Shown: positions 30,761 through 39,970 of the stretch, piece after piece
How positions within the stretch are numbered: the stretch's first letter is position 1
Layout of the letters: each line of letters begins with the position of its first letter
Translations under genes and position numbers: made by a program
The notes under the pieces: model-generated
Databases searched by the model: none
What the model saw: the letters and a program-made list of their open reading frames with translations, nothing else
What the model was told of the DNA's origin: nothing
Assembly: GCF_040529045.1 (NCBI RefSeq)
Contig: NZ_CP131914.1
Location: 4,634,501 to 4,698,500, forward strand
DNA from: Xanthomonas indica
GTDB lineage: Bacteria; Pseudomonadota; Gammaproteobacteria; Xanthomonadales; Xanthomonadaceae
Direction: 5' to 3'
DNA length: 64,000 bases

Positions 30761-31837
30761 TCAGATGTCCAGGGTCAGGTCGCTGCTGGCGCTGTTGACG
30801 CACAGCTTCAGCGAACCGGGTTCGGCGGCGTGGGCGCCGCTGAGCAGATCACGGGTGACGCCGGCCTGCTTGCCGCAGGCGCAGCTGTTGCAGATGCCCA
30901 TGCGGCAGCCGTGCTTGGGCCGCAGGCCTTCGGCTTCCAGTGCGGTGAGCAGCGACTGGCCGCGCGGCAGCTGCAGCACGCGACCGCTGCGCGCCAGGGT
31001 CACCGCCACGGTGCCCTGCTCGACATCGGCCGGTGCCGGCGGCGGGCTGAACGCCTCGGCCTGGAAGCGCGCCACCTGTTGCTGCAGGCGCGTACGTGCG
31101 GCCTGCACGAAACCGCCTGGGCCGCAGGCCAGCACCTGCGCCTGCCCCAGGTCACCCAGGGCCTCCAGCGGCAGCGTGTCCACGCGCGGCGCCGGCGTTT
31201 CGCCCTCGCCGGTGATGGCCAGATGCAGGCGGAAGCGCGGATGCGCCGCCGCCAGCGCCTGCAGTTCGTCGCGAAAGCAGACCTGGTCGTGGCGCCGCGC
31301 CCAGTACAGCAGGTCGACGTCGGCCGGCATGCCGGCCTCGGCCAGTTGCCGCAACAACGCGCGCATCGGGGTGATGCCGCTGCCGGCGGCCAGCAGCAGC
31401 CAGCGGCCGTGCGGCGCGGTCGGCAGCACCATCTCGCCGTAGGCCTGGCCGAGTTCGAACACCTCGCCGATGCGCGCGGCACCGGCCAGGTATTGACTGA
31501 CCCGGCCGCCATCGACGGTCTTGACCGTGATCGCCAGGCGCCCGCCCGGCAACGGCGTGGGGCTGTAGCTGCGCAGCAGCCGGCGGCCATCGATCTCCAC
31601 GCCCAGCTCCACGTGCTGGCCGGCGCGCAGGCCGCGCCAGTGGCGGTTGGGCTGCAGCACCAGGGTCACCGCGTCGCTGCTGGCGGCCTCGCGCTGCACC
31701 AGGCGCGCGCGCGGACGCTGCCAGGTCCACAACGGATGCAGTCGGGTAGACCAGAAATCGAACACGTCCGGCTTGACCCAGGCGCGCAGGGCGCGGGCGG
31801 CGGGGCGGAGCTTGGCGGGACGGCGGGCAGCGTTCAT
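30761..31837 (-). CDS. Ferredoxin reductase for the desaturase (FAD, 2Fe-2S)
   Basis: A 358-residue electron-transfer protein: an FAD-binding barrel (RSYSPTPLPGG, about residue 100), an NAD(P)H-binding domain (LLLAAGSGITPMRALL) and a C-terminal plant-type 2Fe-2S domain with CRMGICNSCACG and a distal LKLCVNS cysteine. This is the layout of DesB/DesT-linked stearoyl-CoA desaturase reductases. It passes electrons from NAD(P)H to the desaturase encoded just downstream. The start MNAARRPAKLRP is chosen; an upstream ATG would extend into the regulatory region. The gene is first in a two-gene operon divergent from the FabR-like repressor gene. Confidence 0.92.
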   Translation of the reverse strand: MNAARRPAKLRPAARALRAWVKPDVFDFWSTRLHPLWTWQRPRARLVQREAASSDAVTLVLQPNRHWRGLRAGQHVELGVEIDGRRLLRSYSPTPLPGGRLAITVKTVDGGRVSQYLAGAARIGEVFELGQAYGEMVLPTAPHGRWLLLAAGSGITPMRALLRQLAEAGMPADVDLLYWARRHDQVCFRDELQALAAAHPRFRLHLAITGEGETPAPRVDTLPLEALGDLGQAQVLACGPGGFVQAARTRLQQQVARFQAEAFSPPPAPADVEQGTVAVTLARSGRVLQLPRGQSLLTALEAEGLRPKHGCRMGICNSCACGKQAGVTRDLLSGAHAAEPGSLKLCVNSASSDLTLDI

Positions 31838-31929
31838 GGGTCCACTATACAGGCACAGATACAGATGTCTATACACTTGTGCATTCAGCGAAAGCGGTAT
31901 CATCCGCCATTGCCTGGCCCGGTCTGCCC
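31838..31929. promoter_or_regulatory. Shared regulatory region of desaturase operon and fabR-like gene
   Basis: The 92 bases between the divergent starts are markedly AT-richer than the surroundings. They hold two CTATACA units (31845-31851 and 31869-31875) and outer arms GCACA/TGTGC at 31853-31857 and 31878-31882 that form a loose dyad over about 30 bases. FabR/DesT-type repressors bind a dyad in just this position in other proteobacteria. I infer that the operator is here, but the exact site is not proven by the sequence. Confidence 0.45.
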
Positions 31930-32574
31930 ATGACGACGATCTCCCCTCCCCCGTCCGCGGACACGCCGAACGCCCGCAAGGGCGCGATCTCGCGCGAAGA
32001 CCTGCTGGCGGCGGCGCTTAAGCTGATCGGGCCGCACCGCAGCGTGTCCACGCTGAGCCTGCGCGAGGTCACCCGCGAGGCCGGCATCGCCCCCAACAGC
32101 TTCTACCGCCAGTTCCGCGACATGGACGAGCTGGCGGTGGCGCTGATCGACCTGGCCGGCAGCTCGCTGCGCACCATCATCGGCCAGGCGCGGCAGCGCG
32201 CCGCCGGCACCCGCCGCAGCATCATCCTCAGTTCCGTGGAGACTTTCATGGAACAGTTGCGCGCCGACGACAAGCTGCTGCACGTCCTGTTACGCGAGGG
32301 CACGGTCGGCTCGGACGCGTTCAAGCACGCGGTGGACCGCGAGCTGAACTATTTCGAGGACGAACTGCGCGTGGACCTGATCCGCCTGGCCGCGCTGGAA
32401 GGCGCGCCGCTGCACGAACCGGCACTGGTGTCCAAGGCGATCACCCGGCTGGTGTTCGCGATGGGCGCCACCGCGATGGACCTGCCGCCGGAGAAGGACC
32501 CGGAACTGATCCGCCAGATCACCGCGATGCTGCGCATGATCATCGTCGGATCGCGCACGCTCGCCGCGGGCTGA
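31930..32574 (+). CDS. fabR: TetR-family repressor, FabR-like
   Basis: A 214-residue regulator. The N-terminal helix-turn-helix STLSLREVTREAGIAPNSFYRQFRDMDELAVALID closely follows E. coli FabR, which represses unsaturated fatty acid synthesis and senses the saturated to unsaturated acyl ratio. Further FabR-like stretches are TFMEQL, LLREGTVGSDAFKHAVDRELNYFEDEL and FAMGATAMDLP. Its divergent position beside a desaturase and its reductase matches DesT in Pseudomonas. It probably controls that operon and itself. The start MTTISPPPS gives a short flexible N-terminus; an upstream ATG would extend into the operator region. Confidence 0.88.
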   Translation: MTTISPPPSADTPNARKGAISREDLLAAALKLIGPHRSVSTLSLREVTREAGIAPNSFYRQFRDMDELAVALIDLAGSSLRTIIGQARQRAAGTRRSIILSSVETFMEQLRADDKLLHVLLREGTVGSDAFKHAVDRELNYFEDELRVDLIRLAALEGAPLHEPALVSKAITRLVFAMGATAMDLPPEKDPELIRQITAMLRMIIVGSRTLAAG

Positions 32575-32722
32575 GTGCGCGGCGCGGCGGCACCCGCCAC
32601 CACAGGCGGCCGCCGGTGCGGGGTTTCACCCGCGTCGTGACACGACGCCGACACGGCCTTGGCCCCCGCTTTACCCGTGCCTGCCCACCCTCGTTGGACA
32701 CTCCCCCAAGCGAGGCATGCAC

Positions 32723-33589
32723 ATGGCCATCCCGAATTACCCGTCGCCGCCGTTCAAGGCGCAGCAGCAATCCTTCCCCGGCAAGACCCAGGCCATGGAT
32801 CCGAAACCGGACCATGGCGAAGACAGCTATGTCGGCCACGGCCTGCTGCAGGGCAAGCGCACCCTGATCACCGGCGGCGACAGCGGCATCGGCGCCGCGG
32901 TGGCGATCGCCTATGCGCGCGAAGGCGCCGACGTCGCCATCGCCTACCTGCCCGACGAGCAGGACGATGCCGAGCGCATCGCCAAGCTGGTCGAAGACGC
33001 GGGCGTGCGCGTGCTGCTGCATCCGTGCGACATCAGCGACCGCGCGCAGGCCGAGATGTTGATCAAGACCGTGGCCGAGGCCTTCGGCGGCCTCGACGTG
33101 CTGGTCAACAATGCGGCCTACCAGCGCTACTTCCACAGCTTCGACGAGATCACCCTCGACGAATGGGAGAAGACCTTCGCCACCAACGTGCACGCGCCGT
33201 TCCACCTGGTGCGGTTGGCGCTGCCGCACATGCCCGAAGGCGGTTCGATCATCAATACCGCCTCGGTGAACTCGAAGAAGCCCACGCCCAACATCCTGCC
33301 GTATTCGGCCACCAAGGGCGCGCTGGCCAACCTGACCATTGGCCTGGCCGGTCTGCTCGCCGAGAAGAAGATCCGCGTCAACGCGGTGCTGCCGGGCCCG
33401 ATCTGGACCCCGTTCATCCCCACCGGCATGGACGAGGAATCGGTGCGCACCTTCGGCGAACAGACCCCGTTCGGCCGCCCCGGGCAACCGGCGGAGCTGG
33501 CTTCGGCCTATGTGCTGTTGGCCGCCGATACCTCGAGCTATACCTCGGGCACGCTGCTGACGATCTCCGGTGGGGCGGTGACGCTGTAG
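32723..33589 (+). CDS. Short-chain dehydrogenase/reductase (YghA type)
   Basis: A 288-residue oxidoreductase of the SDR family. The nucleotide motif is ITGGDSGIGAAVAIAYAREG, NNAA marks the fold, and the catalytic Ser, Tyr and Lys are in NTASVNSKKPTPNILPYSATKGA. The N-terminal 40 residues (PPFKAQQQSFPGKTQAMDPKPDHGEDSY) are the hallmark of the YghA/YhdF subgroup, stress-linked NADP-dependent aldehyde reductases. The start is the ATG with GAGG at 7 bases; another ATG two codons earlier lies too close to it. It stands alone after the fabR-like gene and before the stress cassette, and its subgroup fits that neighbourhood. Confidence 0.9.
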   Translation: MAIPNYPSPPFKAQQQSFPGKTQAMDPKPDHGEDSYVGHGLLQGKRTLITGGDSGIGAAVAIAYAREGADVAIAYLPDEQDDAERIAKLVEDAGVRVLLHPCDISDRAQAEMLIKTVAEAFGGLDVLVNNAAYQRYFHSFDEITLDEWEKTFATNVHAPFHLVRLALPHMPEGGSIINTASVNSKKPTPNILPYSATKGALANLTIGLAGLLAEKKIRVNAVLPGPIWTPFIPTGMDEESVRTFGEQTPFGRPGQPAELASAYVLLAADTSSYTSGTLLTISGGAVTL

Positions 33590-34065
33590 GGCGGGGATTC
33601 GGGATTGGGGAATCGGGAATGGGAACAGCACCGCGTCTGACGGTGCTGTAGGAGCGGCTTCAGCCGCGACGATGTTCCCCGCGATGTTTATCGCTGTTGA
33701 CCTCCGTGCAGTCGCACGCACGCGATGCCTGCTGCCATGCCGGCAGCAGGTCATCGATCCACTGCACTCATGTAGGAGCGGCTTCAGCCGCGACGGGCGT
33801 TCCCGCGAGCGCCTGTCGCGGCTGAAGCCGGTCCTACGAGCAGCATGCGGCATCCGCGCGTTCCTCCTTTCGCTTTTCGCCTTTCGCCCTTCGCCCTTCG
33901 CCCTTCGCCACCGTGTACATCTCCTCACGCCGCATCTCGCACGGTATTCACCCTGCGCTGCACCTGCTCTAACGGCGGCGGGTCTAGGTTGATCGCACAG
34001 GGGAAAAACACACGGACGCGCGATGCGATGCAGGTGCGTCGCGCACAACATCTGGAGCGATATCC
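33590..34065. repeat. Repeat-rich intergenic region
   Basis: These 476 bases before the stress cassette hold no gene. In order they contain a GGGATTGGGGAATCGGGAAT unit (33594-33622), a REP unit (33648-33670), a 9-bp hairpin CCTGCTGCC/GGCAGCAGG (33728-33750), an inverted REP pair (33772-33837) and tandem copies of CCCTTCG or close variants (33861-33909). The final 100 bases (33960-34065) should hold the yciE promoter. Confidence 0.8.
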
Positions 34066-34578
34066 ATGACCCGAAGCAACACCGAACGCTTGTTGAAGTG
34101 GCTGCAGGACGCCTACGCGATGGAGCAGGAGGCCAACACCATGCTCACTGCCACCGCCGGGCGCCTGGAGCACTACCCGCAGCTGAAGGCGCGCATCGAG
34201 CAGCATGTCAACGAAACCCGCGATCAGTCCGAACAGGTCAAGCGCTGCATCGAGATCCTCGACGGCTCGATCCCCACGATCAAGGGCACGATGGCGAGCG
34301 TGATGGCATCCGTACACGCCGCCGGCAACTCGATGATGAGCGATGAAGTGGTCAAGAGCCTCGGCGTGAGCTACGCCTTCGAGCACGTGGAGATCGCCAG
34401 CTATCGCGCGCTGGTCATCGCCGCCAAGGAAGCCGGGCAGACCGAGATCGCCGACATCTGCGCCGCCATCCTCGACCAGGAAATCGCCATGGCCGAATGG
34501 CTGATCGAGCACCAGGAAGCCACTGTCCTGGCCTTCCTGAAGCGCGAGCGCACCGAAGGCGAAACCGCCAAGCACTGA
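34066..34578 (+). CDS. yciE: Ferritin-like DUF892 protein (YciE type)
   Basis: A 170-residue four-helix protein of the YciE/YciF family (DUF892). The pattern LLKWLQDAYAMEQEANTML, with helix-borne Glu and His residues (MEQEANTML, EHVEIASYRAL, LDQEIAMAEWL), indicates a di-metal ferritin-like core. In enteric bacteria yciE, yciF and katN form a RpoS-controlled stress operon; the same trio occurs here in order. Its precise job is not known; roles in oxidative, osmotic and bile stress have been proposed. The gap of 73 bases to yciF includes a GGAG-containing ribosome binding site. Confidence 0.88.
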   Translation: MTRSNTERLLKWLQDAYAMEQEANTMLTATAGRLEHYPQLKARIEQHVNETRDQSEQVKRCIEILDGSIPTIKGTMASVMASVHAAGNSMMSDEVVKSLGVSYAFEHVEIASYRALVIAAKEAGQTEIADICAAILDQEIAMAEWLIEHQEATVLAFLKRERTEGETAKH

Positions 34579-34651
34579 GCGCCGTCGTACACGACACGAC
34601 GCGCGCGCATTCCCCCGCAGCACCACCATCCATTACCGACCGGAGACTCCC

Positions 34652-35158
34652 ATGGCCGTCAAGACCATCGACGAATTGTTCATCCACGAACTGTCGGACA
34701 TCTACAGCGCCGAGAAGCAACTGACCAAGGCCTTGCCGCGTCTGGCGCGCGCCTCCACCAATCCCGCGCTGCGCGCGGCGTTCGAGGCACACCTGGAGGA
34801 AACCCAGGGCCAGATCGAACGCATCGACCAGATCGTCGAAAAAGGCAACCTGCGCCTGAAGCGGATCAAGTGCGCCGCGATGGAAGGCCTGGTGGAGGAA
34901 GGCAAGGAAGTGATCGAATCGATCGAGGCCGGCCCGGTGCGCGATGCCGCATTGATCGGCGGCGCGCAGAAGGTCGAGCATTACGAGATCGCCTCCTACG
35001 GCACCCTCGCCGCCATGGCCAAGCAACTGGGCATGGACGATGCGCTGACCCTGCTGCTGGAAACGCTCAACGAAGAGAAGTCCACCGACGAGAAGCTGAC
35101 CCTGCTCGCCGAACAGGGCGGCAACGAAGAAGCCGCGCGCAAGCGCAAGGCGGCCTGA
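34652..35158 (+). CDS. yciF: Ferritin-like DUF892 protein (YciF type)
   Basis: A 168-residue YciF homologue starting MAVKTIDELFIHELSDIYSAEKQLTKALPRLA, the classic N-terminus of the family. Metal-ligand candidates are Glu in SAEKQL, Glu in EAHLEETQGQIER, and Glu/His in QKVEHYEIASYGTL. It forms dimers with a di-iron-like helical core in the solved E. coli protein. It lies second in the yciE-yciF-katN row, preceded by CCGGAGA. The C-terminus ends in a Lys/Arg-rich stretch (ARKRKAA), as in many soil and plant bacteria. It should act in the cytosol under stress. Confidence 0.9.
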   Translation: MAVKTIDELFIHELSDIYSAEKQLTKALPRLARASTNPALRAAFEAHLEETQGQIERIDQIVEKGNLRLKRIKCAAMEGLVEEGKEVIESIEAGPVRDAALIGGAQKVEHYEIASYGTLAAMAKQLGMDDALTLLLETLNEEKSTDEKLTLLAEQGGNEEAARKRKAA

Positions 35159-35279
35159 CCGCCCGGCCGCGGCTCGCCAGAGCGGGCCGCGGCATCCCAG
35201 ACGCCTATCCCCCACGCGCGGCCGCCGGCCGCGCCATGACGTCGTCGCGACGTTCGGGCGGCACTCCAGGAGATTTTTC

Positions 35280-36182
35280 ATGTTCATGCACAACAAGCGG
35301 CTGATGTACACGGTCCGCGTGGCACAGCCCGACCCGGCGCTGGCCTCGCTGATGCTGGAACAATTCGGTGGCCCGCAGGGCGAACTGGCCGCGGCCATGC
35401 GCTATTTCACCCAGGCCATCGGCGAGGTCGACCCCGGCCGCAAGGATCTGCTGTACGACATCGCCACCGAGGAACTGAGCCACCTGGAAATCATCGGCTC
35501 GATCATCGCCATGCTCAACCAGGGGCCGAAGGCGGTGCTGTCCGAAGGCATGGCCGAAGCCGAGGACATGCGCAACCTCACCCGCAACAACAACACCAGC
35601 CAGACCCAGCAGATCCTCTACGGCGGCGGGCCGGCCCTGGTCAATTCCAGCGGCGTGCCGTGGACCGCGGCCTATGTGGACAGCATCGGCGAACCGACGG
35701 CCGACCTGCGCTCCAACATCGCCGCCGAGGCCCGTGCCAAGATCGTGTACGAGCGGCTGATCAACGTCACCGACGATCCCGGCATCGTCGATGCGCTGAC
35801 CTTCCTGATGACCCGCGAAGTGGCGCACCAGAAGTCCTTCGAGAAGGCGCTGTATTCCATCGAGCCGAATTTCCCGCCGGGCAAGCTGCCGGGCGACCCG
35901 GCCTTCACCGATCGCTACTACGACATGTCGCAGGGCGATGGCGATATGCACGGCCCCTGGAACAGCGGCAGCCAGTGGGAGGCCATTGCCGACCGCAATC
36001 GCCAGGTGGCGGTGGATGGCGGCAGCGGCATGCCGACCGTGGGCCTGAGCGAGCTGGAACAGAGCGCGCTGCAGGCGCTGGCGGCGCGCACGCTGTCGCA
36101 ACCGGACAGCGACCCCACCACCGGTGCCGACCTGGGCGCGGGCCCCGGCGCCGGCTCGACCAAGGGCAGCGTGGCGCGCTAG
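35280..36182 (+). CDS. katN: Manganese catalase family protein (KatN type)
   Basis: A 300-residue non-haem catalase. It degrades hydrogen peroxide with a di-manganese centre. Ligand motifs are visible: Glu in GPQGELAAAMRYF, Glu and His in ATEELSHLEIIG, Glu in NIAAEARAKIVYERL and Glu/His in TREVAHQKSFEKAL. The NNNTSQTQQILYGGGPA stretch is characteristic of the family. The start has AGGAG at 7 bases. It closes the stress cassette; 121 bases separate it from yciF, so a separate promoter is possible. The last 35 residues are Gly/Ala-rich and disordered, as often in this family. Confidence 0.92.
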   Translation: MFMHNKRLMYTVRVAQPDPALASLMLEQFGGPQGELAAAMRYFTQAIGEVDPGRKDLLYDIATEELSHLEIIGSIIAMLNQGPKAVLSEGMAEAEDMRNLTRNNNTSQTQQILYGGGPALVNSSGVPWTAAYVDSIGEPTADLRSNIAAEARAKIVYERLINVTDDPGIVDALTFLMTREVAHQKSFEKALYSIEPNFPPGKLPGDPAFTDRYYDMSQGDGDMHGPWNSGSQWEAIADRNRQVAVDGGSGMPTVGLSELEQSALQALAARTLSQPDSDPTTGADLGAGPGAGSTKGSVAR

Positions 36183-36608
36183 CGCGCGATTCCACCGTCA
36201 CATCCAGGCCGACGACACGCCGCGGTGCAGTTGCATCGCGGCGTGCGCGTGTCTGGCGATGCGCGCCAGAGGCCGCACCGAGCGGGCGCGTCGGCGAAGA
36301 CACAGCGGGCTGCGCGCTGCCCGGGCGCTGCGCACGTAGTCCAAGGTGCGTCTGCCTGCCACCGTGGGCTCCTGCACGGCCGCGCCGTTCCTATCCCGGC
36401 CCCGCCATGTGCGCGAACGCCGCGCCGGCCCAGGCAGCGTGTGCGCTACGTCAGCTCAGCCGCGAACTCGCCGGCTCGCCATGGATCCAGCGCTGCGATG
36501 CACGGCCAGGCCAGGATCCCGGCGTAGCCAGCAGGGCCACTGGCCAACGCCACAAGGCAGGGATCGGCGATCAACGTCGTCCCCACCGACATGTGCGCAG
36601 CACTGCAC
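36183..36608. other. Non-coding region between katN and DUF6766 gene
   Basis: These 426 bases lie between two convergent genes. I find no convincing reading frame on either strand, no REP unit and no clear terminator. The open stretches have low-complexity translations with stops in most frames. It may be remains of a lost gene. Confidence 0.5.
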
Positions 36609-37250
36609 TCAATCGCCGGTCTGCCGATGCGGCGCATGCACCGGCTTGGATTGCGGGGAATCCTTCTGCCGCAGCCAGATGGTCAACACCACCAGCGCGA
36701 ACACCGCCAGGAACTCGCTTTGCCAGTTCTGCATCGATTCGAACCAGAACTGCGCGCCGCTGACATGCTCCCAGAAGGACGGCGGCGGCCGCTGCTGCAT
36801 CGCCTGTTCGGCCACCTCGTGGCGCCAACTGCCCAGCGCATGCAGCACGAAGCTGAGCAGGAACAGGGCGCCGAAGGCCAGCGCCAGCGAACGCTCGTAC
36901 AACGCCAACCAGATGCCCCCTGCGCGCACCGGCCACGGCACCGGGCCGGGCGCGACGGCGTCATCCTCTTCTGCCGGCGACAGCGGCCGCGACTCGGCCG
37001 ATCCCCACTGGCGCAGCTTCACCGTCAGCACCACGTACATGCCCATCTGCAGGAACTCGCTCTCCCAGTTCTCGAACAGCGCGCCGATGAAATGCCCGCT
37101 GTGCAGGTACTGCCACATCGGCAATGCCGCCAGCCCCTGCTGGCGCAGTTCCTCGTTGTAGGCCTGGTGACCGCTGAGCGCCTGGCCTGCCATGAACAGC
37201 AAGCTCAGCGCCAGCAACACGATCGACAGGCTGTTGCGTTTCCAGAACAT
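36609..37250 (-). CDS. DUF6766-family membrane protein with internal duplication
   Basis: A 213-residue inner-membrane protein with about four hydrophobic helices. It is built of two similar halves: WQYLHSGHFIGALFENWESE followed by FLQMGMYVVLTVKLRQWGS, and FWEHVSGAQFWFESMQNWQSE followed by FLAVFALVVLTIWLRQKDS. Each half has a polar stretch with conserved Trp, Asn and Glu next to a hydrophobic helix. The function is unknown. The family is common in proteobacteria and actinobacteria, often near stress genes. The start MFWKRNSLSIVLLAL directly gives the first helix; an upstream ATG would add a polar N-terminus unlike the family. Confidence 0.8.
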   Translation of the reverse strand: MFWKRNSLSIVLLALSLLFMAGQALSGHQAYNEELRQQGLAALPMWQYLHSGHFIGALFENWESEFLQMGMYVVLTVKLRQWGSAESRPLSPAEEDDAVAPGPVPWPVRAGGIWLALYERSLALAFGALFLLSFVLHALGSWRHEVAEQAMQQRPPPSFWEHVSGAQFWFESMQNWQSEFLAVFALVVLTIWLRQKDSPQSKPVHAPHRQTGD

Positions 37251-37377
37251 GCAGTGGGCTCTCCTCCACGCGCCACCATGCGGGCGCGCCGTCGCTGCGA
37301 CCATAGGCAGCGACGAGCAAAGAGCGGATGAAGAAGCTGGGGCGATGCGCCTCGGCTGCCAAGCGCTGCCGTCACCT

Positions 37378-37518
37378 GTCGGCGCGGCTTCAGCCGCGAT
37401 CGAATGCGTGGGAAATCACGGTCGCGGCTGAAGCCGCTCCTACAACAATGTGGGAGCGACATCCGTCGCGACGGTGCCTTCCCGGGAAAGCCCATCGCGA
37501 CGGAAGTCGCTCCCACAC
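37378..37518. repeat. Two adjacent REP doublets of different type
   Basis: The first doublet (37378-37443) is an inverted pair of the common unit, GGCGCGGCTTCAGCCGCGAT facing GTCGCGGCTGAAGCCGCTCC. The second (about 37449-37518) uses a related unit, TGGGAGCGACATCCGTCGCG facing ATCGCGACGGAAGTCGCTCC. Both lie between the DUF6766 gene and the chemoreceptor, in the region upstream of one gene and downstream of the other. Confidence 0.85.
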
Positions 37519-37567
37519 AGGCGAGAAGGCCATGGCGTGGCGGCAGAGGCCACCACGCCGCCCCTGC

Positions 37568-39850
37568 TCAGAACTCTTCCCACTCCGCGCTGTCCGCCGG
37601 CACGCCCTGGATCGGGCGTGGCGTGGCCGCCGGCTGCCGCACTGGGGCCGCCGGCTTGGGCTTAGAGGCGGCAACGACGGCACGCACCGGCGGCCTGGCC
37701 GGCTGCGGCTTCGCCACTCGGGCCGGAACCGCGCTGACGGCGGCGCCACCGGCGAGGCGGAACACCGCCACCGCGCGCGCCAGCTCCGCCGCCTGGTCCT
37801 CCATGCTCTTGGCCGCCGCGCTGGCCTCTTCCACCAGTGCCGCGTTCTGCTGGGTGCTCTCGTCCAGCTGCATCACCGTCTTGCTGACCTGGTCGATGCC
37901 CGCACTCTGCTCGGCGCTGGCAGCGGAGATCTCGGCCATGATGTCGGTGACCCGCTTCACCGAGGTGACCACCTCGGCCATGGTGGTACCGGCACGGTTG
38001 ACCAGGGTCGAGCCCTGCTCCACTTCCTGCACCGAGTCGGAGATCAGGGTCTTGATCTCCTTGGCCGCGGCCGCCGAGCGCTGCGCCAGCGAGCGCACTT
38101 CCGAGGCCACCACCGCGAAGCCGCGGCCCTGCTCGCCGGCGCGCGCGGCTTCCACCGCCGCGTTCAACGCCAGGATGTTGGTCTGGAACGCGATGCCGTC
38201 GATTACGCCGATGATGTCGGCGATGCGTGCCGAGGCGGCGCTGATCGAGGCCATCGTCGTCACCACCTCCTCCACCGCGCGGCCGCCGTTCTCGGCCACC
38301 TCGCCGGTGCTCAGCACCAGTTGGTTGGCCTGGCGCGCGCTGTCGGCGTTCTGCTTGACCGTGGAGGTCAGTTCCTCCATCGAGGCGGCCGTCTCTTCCA
38401 GGCTGGCCGCCTGCTGCTCGGTGCGCACCGACAGGTCGCTGTTGCCGCTGGCGATCTCGCTGGCGGCGGTGTTGATCGAGCCGACCGCGCGCTGGATGCC
38501 CTGCACGATGCCGGTCAGCTGCTCCGCGGTGCGGTTGGCGGCGTCGGCGAGCTTGCCGAACGCGCCTTCGTAGCGCACGTCCACGCGCTGCGACAGGTCG
38601 CCATCGGCGATCGCGCCCATGATCCGGCCGACGTCGGCCAGGCCACTGTCGGCCTGGCGCATCAGCCGGTTCAGCGCTTCCACCATTTCCTTGAACGCGA
38701 ACTCGTAGCGCGCCTCGTCGCCCCGCGCGCTGAAGTCGCCACGGGCCGCCGCATCGGCCAGCCGCGCGATGTCGCCGTTGACCGCAGACAGGTTGGCCTT
38801 GACCACGTCCAGCGCCTCGTGCAGCGCGGCGCGCTGGCCCGGCAGCCGGCGCATGTCGCGGCGCAGGTCGCCGCGGCCGTACTCGTCCATGATCGCCATC
38901 GCCTCGACGATCGCGTCCAGGTGTTCGAACAGGGCGGTGTTCATGCCATGCGCCAAGGTGCCGTAGTCGCCGGGGAAGTCCTCCGGCATGCGGTGGCTGA
39001 TGTCTTCGCCCTGCTGCAGCCGCACCAGGGTCTGCATTTCGCCGTTGAAGCGCTGCAGCTGGGTCTGCATCTGCTGCATGCTGGTCATCAACTGCCCGGT
39101 CTCGTCGCGCGACTCCACCTTGATCGGATTGTCGAAACGGCCCGAGGCGATCGCCTCGGCGGTCCGCGTGGCACCGCGCAGCGGCGCGACGATGGCGCCG
39201 GCGATCAGCCAGCACAGGCCCACCACCAGCGCCACCAGGCCGGCGCCGATCACGGTCAGCACCTTGGTGAACCCCATTGCCTCGGCCTGGATGTCTTCGG
39301 CGTACACGCCCATCACCAGCACCCAGTTCCATTGCGGGTACAGCGCGGCGTAGCTGATCTTCGGCAGCTGCTCTTTCTTGCCGGGCTTGGGCGCGGTGTA
39401 GTAGCTGAAGCCGTCGCCGCTGCGCACCGCGGTCTGGATATCGCGATAGACGTACTCGCCGGCGTCGCTCTTATAGCCGCTCATGTCGGTGCCGACCGCG
39501 CGCTTGGGATGCATGACGATGCGCATCTGCGGATCGACGATGAAAAAGTAGTCCACGCCGCGGTTGGTCTTCATGTCGGCGAGCGCACCCTTGGCCGCCG
39601 CCTGCGCCTGCGCCTCGGTCATCTCGCCGCGCTTGGCCAGGTCGGCGTAGTGCTGCATCACGCTCAGGCCCATGTCCACCTGGGTCTTCACGGTCTGCTT
39701 GCGCGCATCGATCAGGTCGAGATATTGCAGGCGTGCCGCCGCGACGGCCAGCAGGATCACGCCGAGCGCGATCAACACGCACAGCACGACGAACTTGCGT
39801 GCCATGGGCAGGTTGGCGATACGGCGGCGCAGGAACTGGATGGGATTCAT
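37568..39850 (-). CDS. Methyl-accepting chemotaxis protein with Cache sensor
   Basis: A 760-residue chemoreceptor. A first membrane helix (residues 20-44) is followed by a periplasmic single Cache domain ([32 protein letters not shown]), a second helix near 195-218, a HAMP domain, a long linker with a second HAMP-like stretch, and the signalling domain with the hairpin tip around [20 protein letters not shown]. The C-terminus is Pro/Ala-rich and ends AEWEEF, close to the NWETF-type pentapeptide that tethers CheR and CheB. Cache domains of this kind bind small organic acids or similar ligands; the ligand is unknown. No che genes are nearby. Confidence 0.92.
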   Translation of the reverse strand: MNPIQFLRRRIANLPMARKFVVLCVLIALGVILLAVAAARLQYLDLIDARKQTVKTQVDMGLSVMQHYADLAKRGEMTEAQAQAAAKGALADMKTNRGVDYFFIVDPQMRIVMHPKRAVGTDMSGYKSDAGEYVYRDIQTAVRSGDGFSYYTAPKPGKKEQLPKISYAALYPQWNWVLVMGVYAEDIQAEAMGFTKVLTVIGAGLVALVVGLCWLIAGAIVAPLRGATRTAEAIASGRFDNPIKVESRDETGQLMTSMQQMQTQLQRFNGEMQTLVRLQQGEDISHRMPEDFPGDYGTLAHGMNTALFEHLDAIVEAMAIMDEYGRGDLRRDMRRLPGQRAALHEALDVVKANLSAVNGDIARLADAAARGDFSARGDEARYEFAFKEMVEALNRLMRQADSGLADVGRIMGAIADGDLSQRVDVRYEGAFGKLADAANRTAEQLTGIVQGIQRAVGSINTAASEIASGNSDLSVRTEQQAASLEETAASMEELTSTVKQNADSARQANQLVLSTGEVAENGGRAVEEVVTTMASISAASARIADIIGVIDGIAFQTNILALNAAVEAARAGEQGRGFAVVASEVRSLAQRSAAAAKEIKTLISDSVQEVEQGSTLVNRAGTTMAEVVTSVKRVTDIMAEISAASAEQSAGIDQVSKTVMQLDESTQQNAALVEEASAAAKSMEDQAAELARAVAVFRLAGGAAVSAVPARVAKPQPARPPVRAVVAASKPKPAAPVRQPAATPRPIQGVPADSAEWEEF

Positions 39851-39970
39851 GGTGTCAGGAAAAACCCTAAAAACGGACTCTGGTATCGGCCCGCAGGCAT
39901 GTGAACTTGAACCGCAGCGGATCGGGCAACATGAACGCGCACCACAGTTCTGCGCTGGAGACGCTCCCCG

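Noticed and set aside
33861..33909. Short direct repeats (CCCTTCG) as a possible CRISPR
   Set aside because: The repeats are tandem 7-mers without spacers, so this is a simple tandem repeat.
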